The notes under the pieces: model-generated
Told to the model about the DNA's origin: nothing
Seen by the model: the letters and a program-made list of their open reading frames with translations, nothing else
The model's database searches: none
Made by a program: the position numbers and the translations under genes
Shown: positions 33,270-42,681 of the stretch, piece by piece
Layout of the letters: every line of letters starts with the position of its first letter
Numbering within the stretch: the first letter of the stretch is position 1
Assembly (NCBI GenBank): GCA_016716085.1
Contig: JADJWY010000024.1
Coordinates: 1-64,000, forward strand
Source of the DNA: Hahellaceae bacterium
Lineage (GTDB): Bacteria > Pseudomonadota > Gammaproteobacteria > Pseudomonadales > Oleiphilaceae
Length of the DNA: 64,000 nucleotides
Direction of reading: 5' to 3'

Positions 33270-35012
33270 ATGAGTCAGGCGGCTGGGGTTTTAAGGGTCA
33301 GTGTCGGGGGTAAATCGGTTGCGGGCGTAAAGCCTGAAAACCAGGATGCGTTCGCGGCACATATTCCGCAAGCCACCTCAGCGAGCCTGAAAGGTGCAGT
33401 CGCCTGTATCGCGGATGGCGTGAGCTCAAGCGAGCAGGCGGCGTTGGCCAGTCAAACGGCGGTCACCACGTTTATATCGGATTATTTAAGTACCCCGGAA
33501 ACCTGGGATGTCAAAACTTCGGTATCCAGGGTGCTTTCGTCACTCAATGCCTGGCTTTACCAGCAGGGGCATTCGGTGCTTGTCCCTCAGGCCGGATGGG
33601 TCACGACCTTCAGTGCGATGATTATCAAATCATCGACCCTGTATTGCTTTCATGTGGGGGATTCCCGCATCTACCGTTTGCGCGATGGTCAGCTGGATCA
33701 GCTCACCCGCGATCACTCCATGGCGACCCGTGGGGGCGGTGTTATTCTCACCCGTGCGCTGGGGATGGACTCACACCTCGAAGTAGACTGCTTTCAGGAG
33801 GCGGTGAAGGAGGGCGACCTCTATCTGCTGACCACGGATGGCGTGCATGAGTGGCTCAAATTGTCAGAGCGGCTTGCGGAGCTGCCGGCGGCGCCAGGTT
33901 CACGGGTGCTGGAGAAAACGGCGCACGCTTTTGTGGAGGCGGCGCTCGCGGCAGGCAGTCAGGATAACCTCAGCTGCTTGATGGTTCGGGTGGATGCCCT
34001 GGCGGTCGCCAGTGAAGATGAGATCCAGGCAGAATTGTCCGCTAAAGTCATTCCGCCAGAGTTGGTCGAAGGCAATCGGATTGACCACTTCCGTGTCGAA
34101 CGGGTGATTCATAATGGGCCGCGATCCAGTGTTTACCTCGTTCGGGATGAGAAAAGCGGGGATCGTCTGGTGCTGAAGTGTCCCTCAGAAAACCATGCCG
34201 ATGATCTGCATTACCTGGATAGCTTCTCGCGGGAATCCTGGGTGGGTCAGCGTGTCTCCCATCCTGGGCTGGTGAAGTCTGTCACGGTGCCCAGTGGCAC
34301 GCGCTTTCTTTACCAGCTCTATGCCTATGTGGAAGGTCAAACGCTCAGGCAGTGGATGCATGACCATCCGCAACCCGCGTTAGAAGAGGTTCGCCTCATC
34401 GTTAAAGGGATTATCGCCGCGCTGCGTGCGCTCCAGCGGCAAGGCATGGTACACCGGGACCTTAAACCTGAAAATGTGATCCTTGATCCGGAAGGACGCC
34501 CCATCATTATTGATTATGGCGCGGTGCTGGTGGCGGGTTTGCAGGAGATTCGGACGCCGTTGACCGAAGACAGTGTGCCCTTGGGCAGTCTGGATTACAT
34601 CGCACCTGAATACCTGTTGCAGAATCATGCCACGACGCTGTCCGACCTTTTTTCACTGGCCGCCATGATCTATGAAATGATTGCCGGTCGATTGCCTTTT
34701 GAGTTCGAGAATCTGCAAAGCCGCTGGCCGAAATCCTTTGATCGTTGGGTTTACCGACCGATGCGTGAGCGTCGGGAGGACTGCCCTTTGTGGCTGGATC
34801 TTGCCGTCCAGAAGGCGCTCAGTCCTCGTCCCCAGCAGCGTTATCAGGCCTTTTCGGAATTCATGGCCGATCTCGAAACGCCGAACAAAGCACTCCTGGC
34901 CAAGCACCGCCACCAGCCTATCCTTGAGCGTAATCCCGTCCGGGCCTGGCAGTGCGTATCAGCGTTGTTGTTTGTGATTGTGCTGGTTCAATTTTATTAT
35001 TTGGCGACGTGA
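33270..35012 (+). CDS. PP2C phosphatase - Ser/Thr kinase fusion with C-terminal anchor
   Basis: 580 residues. Residues 1-245 are a PP2C-type phosphatase (NQDAF, ADGVSSSEQ, VGDSRIYRLRDG, TTDGVHEW, SQDNLS, the metal-binding Asp motifs). Residues 270-540 are a Hanks-type kinase: VYLVRDEKSGDRLVLK (Lys303), HRDLKPEN (395-402), DYG in place of DFG (415-417) and APEY. One hydrophobic helix ends the protein, so it is probably anchored with both domains in the cytoplasm. It begins 1 nt after the nitrate transporter stop. Similar fusions sit in nitrate-assimilation operons of pseudomonads; targets are unknown. Confidence 0.88.
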   Translation: MSQAAGVLRVSVGGKSVAGVKPENQDAFAAHIPQATSASLKGAVACIADGVSSSEQAALASQTAVTTFISDYLSTPETWDVKTSVSRVLSSLNAWLYQQGHSVLVPQAGWVTTFSAMIIKSSTLYCFHVGDSRIYRLRDGQLDQLTRDHSMATRGGGVILTRALGMDSHLEVDCFQEAVKEGDLYLLTTDGVHEWLKLSERLAELPAAPGSRVLEKTAHAFVEAALAAGSQDNLSCLMVRVDALAVASEDEIQAELSAKVIPPELVEGNRIDHFRVERVIHNGPRSSVYLVRDEKSGDRLVLKCPSENHADDLHYLDSFSRESWVGQRVSHPGLVKSVTVPSGTRFLYQLYAYVEGQTLRQWMHDHPQPALEEVRLIVKGIIAALRALQRQGMVHRDLKPENVILDPEGRPIIIDYGAVLVAGLQEIRTPLTEDSVPLGSLDYIAPEYLLQNHATTLSDLFSLAAMIYEMIAGRLPFEFENLQSRWPKSFDRWVYRPMRERREDCPLWLDLAVQKALSPRPQQRYQAFSEFMADLETPNKALLAKHRHQPILERNPVRAWQCVSALLFVIVLVQFYYLAT

Positions 35013-35040
35013 TTTTCGTCAATCGTCAGGATGATCCGCA

Positions 35041-35958
35041 ATGCGAGTCTGCGTGCTAGGCAATTACATGAACGCCCATTTTGTCCACGTGGATCGGCTG
35101 CCAGTTGAAGGCGAGTCGCTGGCGGCAAGACGGGTGTTTCAGGAGCACGGCGGCAAAGGGTTTAACCTTGGGGTGGGGCTGCATCGACTGGGCGTGAGCG
35201 TCGAGATGGTCCTGCCGGTTGGTCAGGATGCGGCGGGAGCCGCCGTGACGCAGACGTTGGTAGATGAAGGAATGGATACCCGCCAGGTTCTGGCGCTGGG
35301 CGACAGCTCAGGATTTGGGGTGGGCTTTATTGCACCGGATGGCCGTAACTTTCTCGCCGCGCATCTGGGGGCCAATGCCTTGCTGATGCCATCCCATGTG
35401 GATACGGCCCTGGCAGGACTGGGTGTGGGTGACTGGCTAGTGGCTCAATTTGAGCTGCCCTTTGAGACGGTACGTTATGCCTTGAAACGTGCGCATCTGG
35501 CGGGTGTGACGACCTATTTGAATCCGTCCCCCTGGTGCCCGCTGGATAGGGGTTTACTGAGCTGGGTGGACATTCTCGTCGTCAATGAAACTGAAGCGGC
35601 GGGCATGTTTGAAGAACCGGATCTGATCAAGGCTGAGCCCGAAAAATGGGCGGCCAGATTGTCTTCCCTGGCTGAGTCAATCGGATGGCGGGGGAGGTCG
35701 TTAGTGGTGACCTTGGGTGCAGCGGGCAGCCTCGCGTTGGATGCGGAGGGGAATGTCCTGGTTGCGGAAGCACCTGGCATTCGTCAGGTTGATGCAACGG
35801 GGGCGGGGGATGCCTTTGGGTGCGGTTTGGTGGCAGTGTTGGCGCAGGGCGGTTGTTTGGCTGACGCCCTGCAGTTTGGCAATCGTTGCGGGGCGTATAT
35901 CGCCGCGCGTGAGGGTATTCTGGCGCATCTTCCGCGTCGGGAAGAACTGGGTTATTAA
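35041..35958 (+). CDS. PfkB family carbohydrate kinase
   Basis: 305 residues. The ribokinase-type signatures are GGKGFNLGVGLHRLG (about 38-52) and DATGAGDAFGCGL (about 247-259), with the catalytic Asp in GAGD. It phosphorylates a sugar or nucleoside; the ribokinase subgroup is closest by feel. It follows the kinase fusion by 28 nt and could be read through from it. Its end overlaps the convergent GntR gene by 4 nt. Confidence 0.87.
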   Translation: MRVCVLGNYMNAHFVHVDRLPVEGESLAARRVFQEHGGKGFNLGVGLHRLGVSVEMVLPVGQDAAGAAVTQTLVDEGMDTRQVLALGDSSGFGVGFIAPDGRNFLAAHLGANALLMPSHVDTALAGLGVGDWLVAQFELPFETVRYALKRAHLAGVTTYLNPSPWCPLDRGLLSWVDILVVNETEAAGMFEEPDLIKAEPEKWAARLSSLAESIGWRGRSLVVTLGAAGSLALDAEGNVLVAEAPGIRQVDATGAGDAFGCGLVAVLAQGGCLADALQFGNRCGAYIAAREGILAHLPRREELGY

Positions 35959-36731
35959 TCCAGTTTCAGGGTTAGCCGGTAAGCATAGGCGTCACCCCGG
36001 AAGGTGCCTTCGACATACTCCACGATCTGGCCAGTGCGACTGTAGGTGCGACGCTTCATCAGCAGACAGGGCATCGGCTCACGATAGTCAAACGCCTCCA
36101 TTTCTTCGGCGCTGCTCATGGCAGCTTCGATGGTTTGTTCGCCATGGGAAAGGGCTATGCCGCTATGTTCCGTCATAAAACGGTAAGCCGACCCTTCTAC
36201 GTTCCAGTCTTCAAGCTCAGGTGCGGCAGTCAGGTCGTACCAGGCGACCTCCCGTGAAAGAGGGGTGCCGTCACCGAGACGTAAGCGCACCAGTCTCAGG
36301 AAGCGGGCCGAGGAAGGGCGTCCGAAGATCGACGCGATGGTCCGGTCTGTGGTGACCTTGCGCTCCAGCAGGCGGGTGGACGGTTCCATGCCGAGTTCGC
36401 GCATTTCCTCGGTGAAGCCTTTCAGACGCCCCAATTGAGGCGTCAGTTGGGGTGGTGCCTTGACGGAAACTCCCGCGCGACCGCGGGTTTCCAGCAGGTC
36501 GGCCGCCCGTAGTTCCTCATAGGCACGACGCACGGTGACGCGACTGAGATTCAGGCTATCGGCGAGGGCACGTTCCGACGGCAGGCTTTGCCCATTCGCA
36601 ATTTGCCCGGACTCAATGAGCGACTGAAGTTTGCGCCGAAGCTGCTGGTAGCTGGGTTCCGCAAGGGTTCGGTCCGGCACCAGCCGTGCCAGCAACTCGT
36701 TGTCGCTGTTGGGCGATTCAGGCGGCTTCAT
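35955..36731 (-). CDS. GntR/HutC-type transcriptional regulator
   Basis: 258 residues from ATG 36731, preceded by GAGG at five bases; a longer frame to 36794 lacks a ribosome site. The N-terminal winged helix (SLPSERALADSLNLSRVTVRRAYEEL is its core) is followed by a UTRA ligand-binding domain (FLRLVRLRLGDGTPLSREVAWY, TYSRTGQIVEYVEGTFRGD). HutC-type regulators sense small sugars or amino acids. It may control the convergent PfkB kinase, but this is only proximity. Confidence 0.85.
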   Translation of the reverse strand: MKPPESPNSDNELLARLVPDRTLAEPSYQQLRRKLQSLIESGQIANGQSLPSERALADSLNLSRVTVRRAYEELRAADLLETRGRAGVSVKAPPQLTPQLGRLKGFTEEMRELGMEPSTRLLERKVTTDRTIASIFGRPSSARFLRLVRLRLGDGTPLSREVAWYDLTAAPELEDWNVEGSAYRFMTEHSGIALSHGEQTIEAAMSSAEEMEAFDYREPMPCLLMKRRTYSRTGQIVEYVEGTFRGDAYAYRLTLKLD

Positions 36732-36884
36732 AGCAGCCTCAATATCGTATATGAGATAACCCGCTTCTCCCATTTCACTCATGTGCCAACGCACGCTTCG
36801 GACGTAGTGTGGCAGATCGAAGGTTCAGCGATCAACCCCGCACCCTCGCAAAGTATGCACAGCCTGCAAGGGTGCTGATAGTGC

Positions 36885-38357
36885 TCAGTGAGAGCAGATG
36901 TAGCGGTCGCCGAATCGTAGGTAACCGGCGCAAAACGAGAGGCGGTAGCCGGTCAGGTCGAAGGTTTCGTAGCGATAGCGAAAGGGTGTGCCGGTCGTTT
37001 TCAGCATCCTGACCATTTCGTGCACGGCGAGGCCGGGGTACTTGCTTTTCAGTATGGCCATGGCTCCGGAAATTGCCGCCGTGGCGGACGAGGTACCGCC
37101 GTTGCCATCCCGATAGGTGTTGCCGATGGTCGGTGTCAGCGCACGATCGCCAACGGCATAAAGATCAATCAGTGGTGAGCGATTGGATGCCTCCAGAATA
37201 TCGCGCCCCCGGGCGTCTACGGCGCCGACGGTAACGGCGTTGCGGTTACAGCCCACCCCAACGGCTAAGGCACTCGCGCTTTCATTACCCGCCGCGGCCA
37301 CGACGGGAACGTTCACGCGCTCCAGCATGTCGATACCAAGACTGGTAGAGTGCTCAAGACAATAATTCTGAGTCAGATCATCCGAACCGACAGACACATT
37401 GACGGCGGCCAGACGCAGGGTGGGATGAATCAAGCGAAACAAGGCTTGCAGGGTATAAAGATAATTGAGGGCGGCTTTAACATCGACGTCATTACTCTTG
37501 GTGCAGCGCATGACCCCTTTACCGCAATAGCGTTCAGTGAAATAGGTGCTGAAAACCTGGGCACTGGCCAGACGGCTGCCTGGAGCCGTTCCCTGAAACA
37601 ATTGTGAAGCGCCTTCCTTGTGAGAGGCTGCTACAATCCCGGCCATCGACGTCCCATGGTAACATACTGGCGCGTCTGCGCAGGGGAGCCCGGCATCCGG
37701 TGCAACCAGGCCGGGAACACCACCTGGGCACAGTGAGGCGATGTATTGACTGTGAGAAGAGCTGAAGCACGCTTCGGATATGACTTTTCCATGCAATAAC
37801 TCATGACTCTTTTCGACGCCGGTATCGACGATGCCAACAATGGCATTGGGGGCCGTCCCCATCGGGGTAGCCCAGATGTCAGGGGCGCGATGGGTACGAT
37901 TCATGGTGTCGAGTGCGATGTCATAAAGCTCCAGAGGGCGAACGTCCACAGCTTCTGTCTGTTGGAGCTGTTTCAGGGTGTCGAGGTTGTCCACAAGGGT
38001 AACAACCGAATTGGAAAAGGGCGGAATCTGTCCCGTCAGCCCCATGGCGTCCATTACCTGCTGTACGGTCAGCGCGGAGTCAGCGAGCGGGTTATCGCTT
38101 ATCTCAAAAGGCTGCTCTGCCTGCACCGCTTCGATATAGCGGTCAGCCTGTTGGGAGGCCCAGTTATCGAGGTAATCCTGGGTCTCGCCAGGGTAGGCTT
38201 CCACCTTGGTGATCGAGATCAGAACATCGCCGTTCGTTTCGATGTGGGTGACCAGCTGGTTGAACGTATCGTCTGTCATTCTGGCGTGGGCGGGTAGCCC
38301 AAGCGTTAAGTTGAGTAAAATCGTAAAAAAACCGTAAATGTTGATTGAGCGGGCCAT
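36885..38357 (-). CDS. Secreted S8 (subtilisin-like) serine protease
   Basis: 490 residues. A Sec signal (about 1-25) and a pro-like region of about 120 residues precede the catalytic domain. The triad is Asp178 (GIVDTG), His234 (YHGTSMAG) and Ser423 (GGTSSA), with oxyanion Asn358 (AAAGNE). Several Cys pairs (SEACFSS, SLCPGG, YCGKGVMRC) suggest disulphides, as expected for an exported protease. A small secreted protein gene lies 88 nt upstream on the same strand. Confidence 0.9.
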   Translation of the reverse strand: MARSINIYGFFTILLNLTLGLPAHARMTDDTFNQLVTHIETNGDVLISITKVEAYPGETQDYLDNWASQQADRYIEAVQAEQPFEISDNPLADSALTVQQVMDAMGLTGQIPPFSNSVVTLVDNLDTLKQLQQTEAVDVRPLELYDIALDTMNRTHRAPDIWATPMGTAPNAIVGIVDTGVEKSHELLHGKVISEACFSSSHSQYIASLCPGGVPGLVAPDAGLPCADAPVCYHGTSMAGIVAASHKEGASQLFQGTAPGSRLASAQVFSTYFTERYCGKGVMRCTKSNDVDVKAALNYLYTLQALFRLIHPTLRLAAVNVSVGSDDLTQNYCLEHSTSLGIDMLERVNVPVVAAAGNESASALAVGVGCNRNAVTVGAVDARGRDILEASNRSPLIDLYAVGDRALTPTIGNTYRDGNGGTSSATAAISGAMAILKSKYPGLAVHEMVRMLKTTGTPFRYRYETFDLTGYRLSFCAGYLRFGDRYICSH

Positions 38358-38445
38358 ATAATTATCCTTTTTGTTGAGTTTTCAACGGTCAGGCACAAAC
38401 TACTGTGCTGGAGGCGCACCTGGAAATAGCGGCTGCCCTCCTGCT

Positions 38446-38925
38446 TTACTGTGCCCCGGTTGGAGCCGCGATATTGGTATAGGTTGTCAGGATGTAGGCA
38501 CCGTTGCCGGTGTCAGTTTTCATGGGAAGCCCGTCCGTGTTGACCGTAAGTGTGCTGCCTGCATACACCTTGCCGCCGACGTTCAAATCCCAACCGTAGA
38601 CGGTTCTGGCGCCCGATTCGAGCGACTTGCAGTTGTGCATGCCAAAGCCTGCTGCGTCGAAGTTCTGCATTTTACTTAGCAGGGTGGTAGGAATACTCAT
38701 CCAGCCTTTATCCGCTTTCATCCACGCTTTTTCGCCAAGCTTGATGAACTCGCCGCTCGGCGTTTTGGCGGATGCACTTTCAAACATGGTGTCGTGAAAC
38801 GCGGGCGCGGAAAATTTGGCTTGGCTGGCCTGAATGATCGGGGCGCATCCCGCCTCCGTCTCCTCTGCGAGTAGTGGCGAGGATAAAGGCAGTAAAGCGA
38901 GCAGCAGGTGGCGTTTGGTGAGCAT
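38446..38925 (-). CDS. Small secreted protein, unknown
   Basis: 159 residues. The signal peptide is LLLALLPLSSPLLAEE with cleavage near residue 20. The mature part has two Cys (EAGCAPI and MHNCKSL) that could form a disulphide, and beta-rich sequence (YGWDLNVGGKVYAGSTLTV). Family not recognised. Being 88 nt upstream of the subtilase on the same strand, it may be cotranscribed; whether it is a substrate or inhibitor is not visible. Confidence 0.65.
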   Translation of the reverse strand: MLTKRHLLLALLPLSSPLLAEETEAGCAPIIQASQAKFSAPAFHDTMFESASAKTPSGEFIKLGEKAWMKADKGWMSIPTTLLSKMQNFDAAGFGMHNCKSLESGARTVYGWDLNVGGKVYAGSTLTVNTDGLPMKTDTGNGAYILTTYTNIAAPTGAQ

Positions 38926-39261
38926 GAGGGAGGTCTCCGGCGTGTCGTGGGTGAGTGCTCCGCCTCAATGGTGTGACGGGGACGGCGGGGCGAGTATCCT
39001 GAGTCTATTTTGATACCAAAAAAATACCAAAACAAGGGGTTTTTGAATGAATTTAGGGTGTTTTATAGGCTTGTGGTATTTTATTGGTTTCTTTTTCTTG
39101 GGCTGGGATTCTGACCGGGGTGGATACGGCTCGGTAATACCCCCTTATATGAAGTAGCCTACAAAATAAGCGCGAGGGTGTGCGTATACTTCAGGCCTCA
39201 AGCATGGAGCCCTGCGGGGTAAAGCTTGGATTACAATAACTAAACCTTAAGGAAATTGGCT
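38926..39261. other. AT-rich intergenic region
   Basis: Between divergent genes at 38925 and 39262. It holds T-rich and A-rich tracts (39010-39110), suited to promoters for both sides. I see no RNA gene or clear operator. Confidence 0.4.
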
Positions 39262-40331
39262 GTGAAATTACGCAACTTTTCTACGTATAACTGGAAACCG
39301 CTGGCGCTTGTGGCTGCTGTGGCAGGTTTTTCCGCTTCTCCTTCTCAGGCGGCGGTGTTGTTTACTGAAATCCCATTAGGGCCTCAGGAAGCTCGCTGGC
39401 CATTAATAATCAAGGCACGCTGGCACTGACGGGTGACAATACCTTGTACAAATGGGATGCGAGCACCGGTCTTGTTCCCCTTGGTGCGGTAGCCTGGGCA
39501 CGTGTCGGGGCACCTGCGATCTCGCAGGATGGCAATACAGTCTCGTTCGCCAACATCACCATCAATACACGCCCTGAGCTGGGTGCACTGCAAACACCCG
39601 TCATCGTGACCTATAAGCAGGGCGTTGAGAAAATGGTGTTCCGCAACCAGCTTTCGGGGAATGGTTGGGTTCGCAATCACCTTTCGCCTGACGGAACATT
39701 TCTGCTCGGAGGGAAGATGGGCGCTTCCGGGCAAACGGCTAATGCGGCGCGTTATAATTTGAATACCGGGCTGGTCGATGTTGTGCCAGATCCTGCTGGG
39801 ATAGACTTTGTCAGTTACGGCGGCATCAGCCTGTCGGGAGAGCATAAATTATTTCTGGAGGGCGGGGAGTGGTCTGTCGGTAACTATTACCAGAAAGGTA
39901 ACGGTGACATGGTGCCTGTTCCACTGTGGCTGGTGCAGGGGCTCAGCGCCAACGGACAGTTTGTTCTGGGTGAAGCGGCGTGTGATAGTCAAGGAAAAGC
40001 GGGAATTTGCACCGCTGTCTGGAACACCTCAAGCCAGGAGGTTCAGGAGGTCGGTTATTTTCGTCCAACCGGCATGAATCAGGATGCCAGCCTGATTGTG
40101 GGTAATGGCTGGAGCGATATTCCGGGGGCCAAAGTGTGGGATGCGTTCAACGGTGTACGGGAATTTGCCGCCGTCCTGGCTCAGCATGGTGCAGAAAGCA
40201 CAGGCTGGAGTAATTTTCAGGGCTTAACGGTGTCTCCCGACGGTAATTATATCGCGGGATTTGGCACTAACCCCTACGGTGAAAGAAAGCCGTTTGTCGT
40301 CCGAATCATTCCGGAATGCCGCGGTTTCTGA
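39262..40331 (+). pseudogene. Secreted propeller-like protein with frameshift after the signal peptide
   Basis: GTG 39262 with AAGGA upstream opens a clear signal peptide (PLALVAAVAGFSASPSQA) and a few mature residues, then runs to a stop at about 39429. One base change of frame near 39390 restores SSLAINNQGTLALTGDNTLY and the long frame to 40331. That part has spaced ISQDGNTVSFAN, LSPDGTFLLGG, LSANGQFVLGE and VSPDGNYIAGF motifs, as in autotransporter-like or propeller repeats. Either a mutated gene or a one-base sequencing error. Confidence 0.6.
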
Positions 40332-40373
40332 TTTCGATTGAGTCGGTGAGAGGAGGGGCGCCGCCCTTCTTTT

Positions 40374-41315
40374 TTATGGCTGCGACTCCCGATTCTCCCG
40401 CCACTGCTGCATCTCAAACGCCAGCACCACCAGCACCGAAAGCGCGAAGGGAATCAGCAGATAAAGGATGCGAAACACAATCAAGGCCGCGAGGACATCC
40501 ACGGTCGGGAGTTCGGGAAAAGCTGACAGGAAGGTGACTTCCAGCACGCCAAGGCCACCCGGCGCATGAGAGACCAAAGCCAGGGAAAACGATAGCAGAA
40601 AGACACCAAGGACCGTTAAATAACCCGGATGTCCGGCGTCTGGTAAGGCGATTGAGATGATGGCTGCGGCAAACAGCAATTCAACCGGGCCGGCCAGCAA
40701 TTGTCGCCCTACGATCCCCAGCCGGGGATACTCGATATGAAACTTGCCCCAGGTTTTGGGGGGGAAGTGGCGCCATGAGCCATAGACATAAAGCGCCACC
40801 AGCGATAGCAGGATGAGCCCCGTGAGCTGTGACATCCAGGGCGTCAGGGGCAGCAGGCGACCCACCAGGCTGGGATCTAACAAAAACACGCCACCGAGTA
40901 GCGTGATCGTGCCAAGGGTAAAGGTGAAGGCGCAAAAGACGATCACGATGCCTATTTCGTGAGGTGTCAGCCCTTTGGAGCGATAAGCCCGGTAGCGAAC
41001 CAGTGCACCCGAGAAAACCGAGGCGCCGATATTGTGGGATAATGCATAGGTCGTGAACGCGCAGAGGCCGACAAACCAACCGGGGACCTTGCGTCCCAAG
41101 TGTCGCAAGGCGATGCGATCATACCAGGCCAGTGCGGTGTAGGCGGCAATGGAGGCTAATCCAGCCAACAGCCACTGAGCTAAGGGAAGAGACCCCAGCG
41201 TGTCCGTCAGCTCCGAGAGCGAAATTTTCTCCAACTGGCGAGCCAGAAGAACACCGGATAGCACCACAGCACCCAGGCCAATGGCGGTCCAGCCTATATC
41301 TTTCCACTTCGCCAC
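40374..41315 (-). CDS. UPF0104/LPG-synthase-like membrane protein
   Basis: 313 residues with about eight membrane helices. The pattern ALSHNIGASVFSGALVRYRAY and SHAPGGLGVLEVTFL is the hallmark of the lysylphosphatidylglycerol synthase TM-region family (YbhN-like). Here the cytosolic aminoacyltransferase domain of MprF is missing, so it is the flippase/transport-like part alone. Substrate unknown. Confidence 0.85.
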   Translation of the reverse strand: MAKWKDIGWTAIGLGAVVLSGVLLARQLEKISLSELTDTLGSLPLAQWLLAGLASIAAYTALAWYDRIALRHLGRKVPGWFVGLCAFTTYALSHNIGASVFSGALVRYRAYRSKGLTPHEIGIVIVFCAFTFTLGTITLLGGVFLLDPSLVGRLLPLTPWMSQLTGLILLSLVALYVYGSWRHFPPKTWGKFHIEYPRLGIVGRQLLAGPVELLFAAAIISIALPDAGHPGYLTVLGVFLLSFSLALVSHAPGGLGVLEVTFLSAFPELPTVDVLAALIVFRILYLLIPFALSVLVVLAFEMQQWRENRESQP

Positions 41316-41344
41316 GCCCGCACCTCTTAATCGGAAAGGGGCAA

Positions 41345-41539
41345 TTATCCTTTAGTGTGCGGGCTGCGGTAAAGCACGCTTATGTAAACGCTGACAGAGT
41401 CATTAGCCGGGGCTCGTTTTTTGACGATGTCCCTCGTTTCAGTCCTTCGTATGAATCTCATCGCCTTCCTGAGGCGCTTGACCACCTTTTCTTTGAGGGA
41501 TTTGGGCAGCCGCAGAGGGTAGGATACCGAGTCAGACAT
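41345..41539 (-). pseudogene. Ribbon-helix-helix-like protein with aberrant tail
   Basis: ATG 41539 with GGAG eight bases upstream reads SDSVSYPLRLPKSLKEKV, the typical opening of Arc-type RHH proteins, but the expected second helix is replaced by Arg/Lys-rich sequence (RLRKAMRFIRRTETRD). This looks like a frameshifted or truncated antitoxin remnant at the edge of the toxin-antitoxin island. Confidence 0.4.
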
Positions 41540-41652
41540 CTCTAATTCTCCTGATCGCTTCGGCAGGTCGGATGACCTCAGTGTTGAACATACCGTGTAT
41601 TTTTTCGGTTTCACTTTGGCTTAATCCTGCTGTCCACTGTGACACCTATAAT

Positions 41653-41666
41653 AGACCAGTTGGTCT
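41653..41666. promoter_or_regulatory. Perfect 14-bp palindrome beside a -10-like hexamer
   Basis: agaccagttggtct is a perfect palindrome and lies right next to tataat (41647-41652). It looks like an operator over a promoter start point. The gene downstream (41751, a 23-codon frame with GGAGG) is only a fragment, so the operator may be an orphan of a lost gene. Confidence 0.4.
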
Positions 41667-41913
41667 TAAGGCCTATGTCTAATCTCGCATAGGCGCCCGT
41701 TCAATGGCGAGTATTCTGACCATAATGTTAAGACATTGGAGGTATCGAGTATGCCCAGCTTGGATCAACAGTTGCAAATCTTTGGGATGGCTTGGGAACG
41801 TGATCGAAGTAGATGCGGATGATGAGTGAGACTTAATCTGAGCGGCAGCTGACCTTCCAGATTCATCGCCACGATCTTTGAACAACTTGGCTATTTGGTC
41901 AGCGACCCTGAAC

Positions 41914-42057
41914 TTTCTGATGGCGAATTACCAACGAAAGGGCGATCAGGTAAAACTGGTGTTTGACTGGCCACCGGGGATGGAGAAGCTGGCTGCCCAC
42001 ATCAAAGACTGGCTGGAGGCGTGTGGTGCTGACGAGTGTCTTTGGCGGGTGACTTAG
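41914..42057 (+). pseudogene. Duplicate C-terminal fragment of the small protein encoded at 45081-45401
   Basis: The 47-residue frame reads MANYQRKGDQVKLVFDWPPG then MEKLAAHIKDWLEACG and ends ADECLWRVT, nearly identical to the end of the 106-residue protein at 45081-45401. The upstream half is missing; the short frame 41751-41822 (MPSLDQQLQIFG) and other scraps precede it. A remnant of a tandem immunity-like gene copy. Confidence 0.75.
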
Positions 42058-42124
42058 CTGTCGCGCCCTATGAATGCAGTGTCCGAAACCTGAGCACTAT
42101 GGAAGAGGGTGATGAGTAAGGGGG

Positions 42125-42334
42125 TTATTTAACGCCTTCAATTAAGGCAATGTCTTTCTTGAGCAAGTCATTCAGCAGCACATTGAGTTCAACCCCCTTA
42201 GCTTTCGCACGCTCCGCAAAATAACTCAATACCTCTGGATCCAAATAAAGCGGCAGATTCTTTTTTGCATTTGGATTAAAAAATTTACCGCGTTCGCCTT
42301 TTGAAAAATCGTACTCATCACGCATAAAATTCAC
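42125..42334 (-). CDS. BrnA-like antitoxin
   Basis: 69 residues. The C-terminal half is a ribbon-helix-helix: NLPLYLDPEVLSYFAERAKA with a short loop and NVLLNDLLKKDI. The N-terminal MRDEYDFSKGERGKFF is typical of antitoxins paired with BrnT. It overlaps the brnT stop by 4 nt and follows it, the usual BrnTA order (toxin first). It should repress the operon. Confidence 0.82.
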   Translation of the reverse strand: MNFMRDEYDFSKGERGKFFNPNAKKNLPLYLDPEVLSYFAERAKAKGVELNVLLNDLLKKDIALIEGVK

Positions 42335-42627
42335 CCTTCTTTGTATTGCCTAATTTCATGCTTGGTAGCCGGTCGCGCGGAGATCACTCGTATAGTAACG
42401 GTGTCTTTAATGATATTGCGATACGTATGCACTACCACTAAAAAATGCCTTCCTTCAATCAGCCCCAGCGTAATCCAGCGATCTTCATCCTCACTTGACT
42501 CTTCATCATCGAAAACGGTTAGCGCGAACGGGTCGTCGAAAACCTTGGTCGCCTCCTCGAACGTGACACCGTGCTTTATCACATTGGAATGCGCTTTGAC
42601 CGGATCCCACTGAAAATTATATTGCAT
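42331..42627 (-). CDS. brnT: BrnT family toxin
   Basis: 98 residues. The family pattern is clear: FQWDPVKAHSNVIKHGVTFE, FDDPFALTVFDDEESSEDE, RWITLGLIEGRHFLVVVHTY and IRVISARPATKHEIRQY. BrnT is a RelE-fold ribonuclease that blocks translation when its antitoxin is lost. First gene of a two-gene operon. Confidence 0.9.
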   Translation of the reverse strand: MQYNFQWDPVKAHSNVIKHGVTFEEATKVFDDPFALTVFDDEESSEDEDRWITLGLIEGRHFLVVVHTYRNIIKDTVTIRVISARPATKHEIRQYKEG

Positions 42628-42681
42628 TTATTGGGCATTCACACCTGAAGGTTAAATCGCTTTAGGTATTCTCTACCCAAG

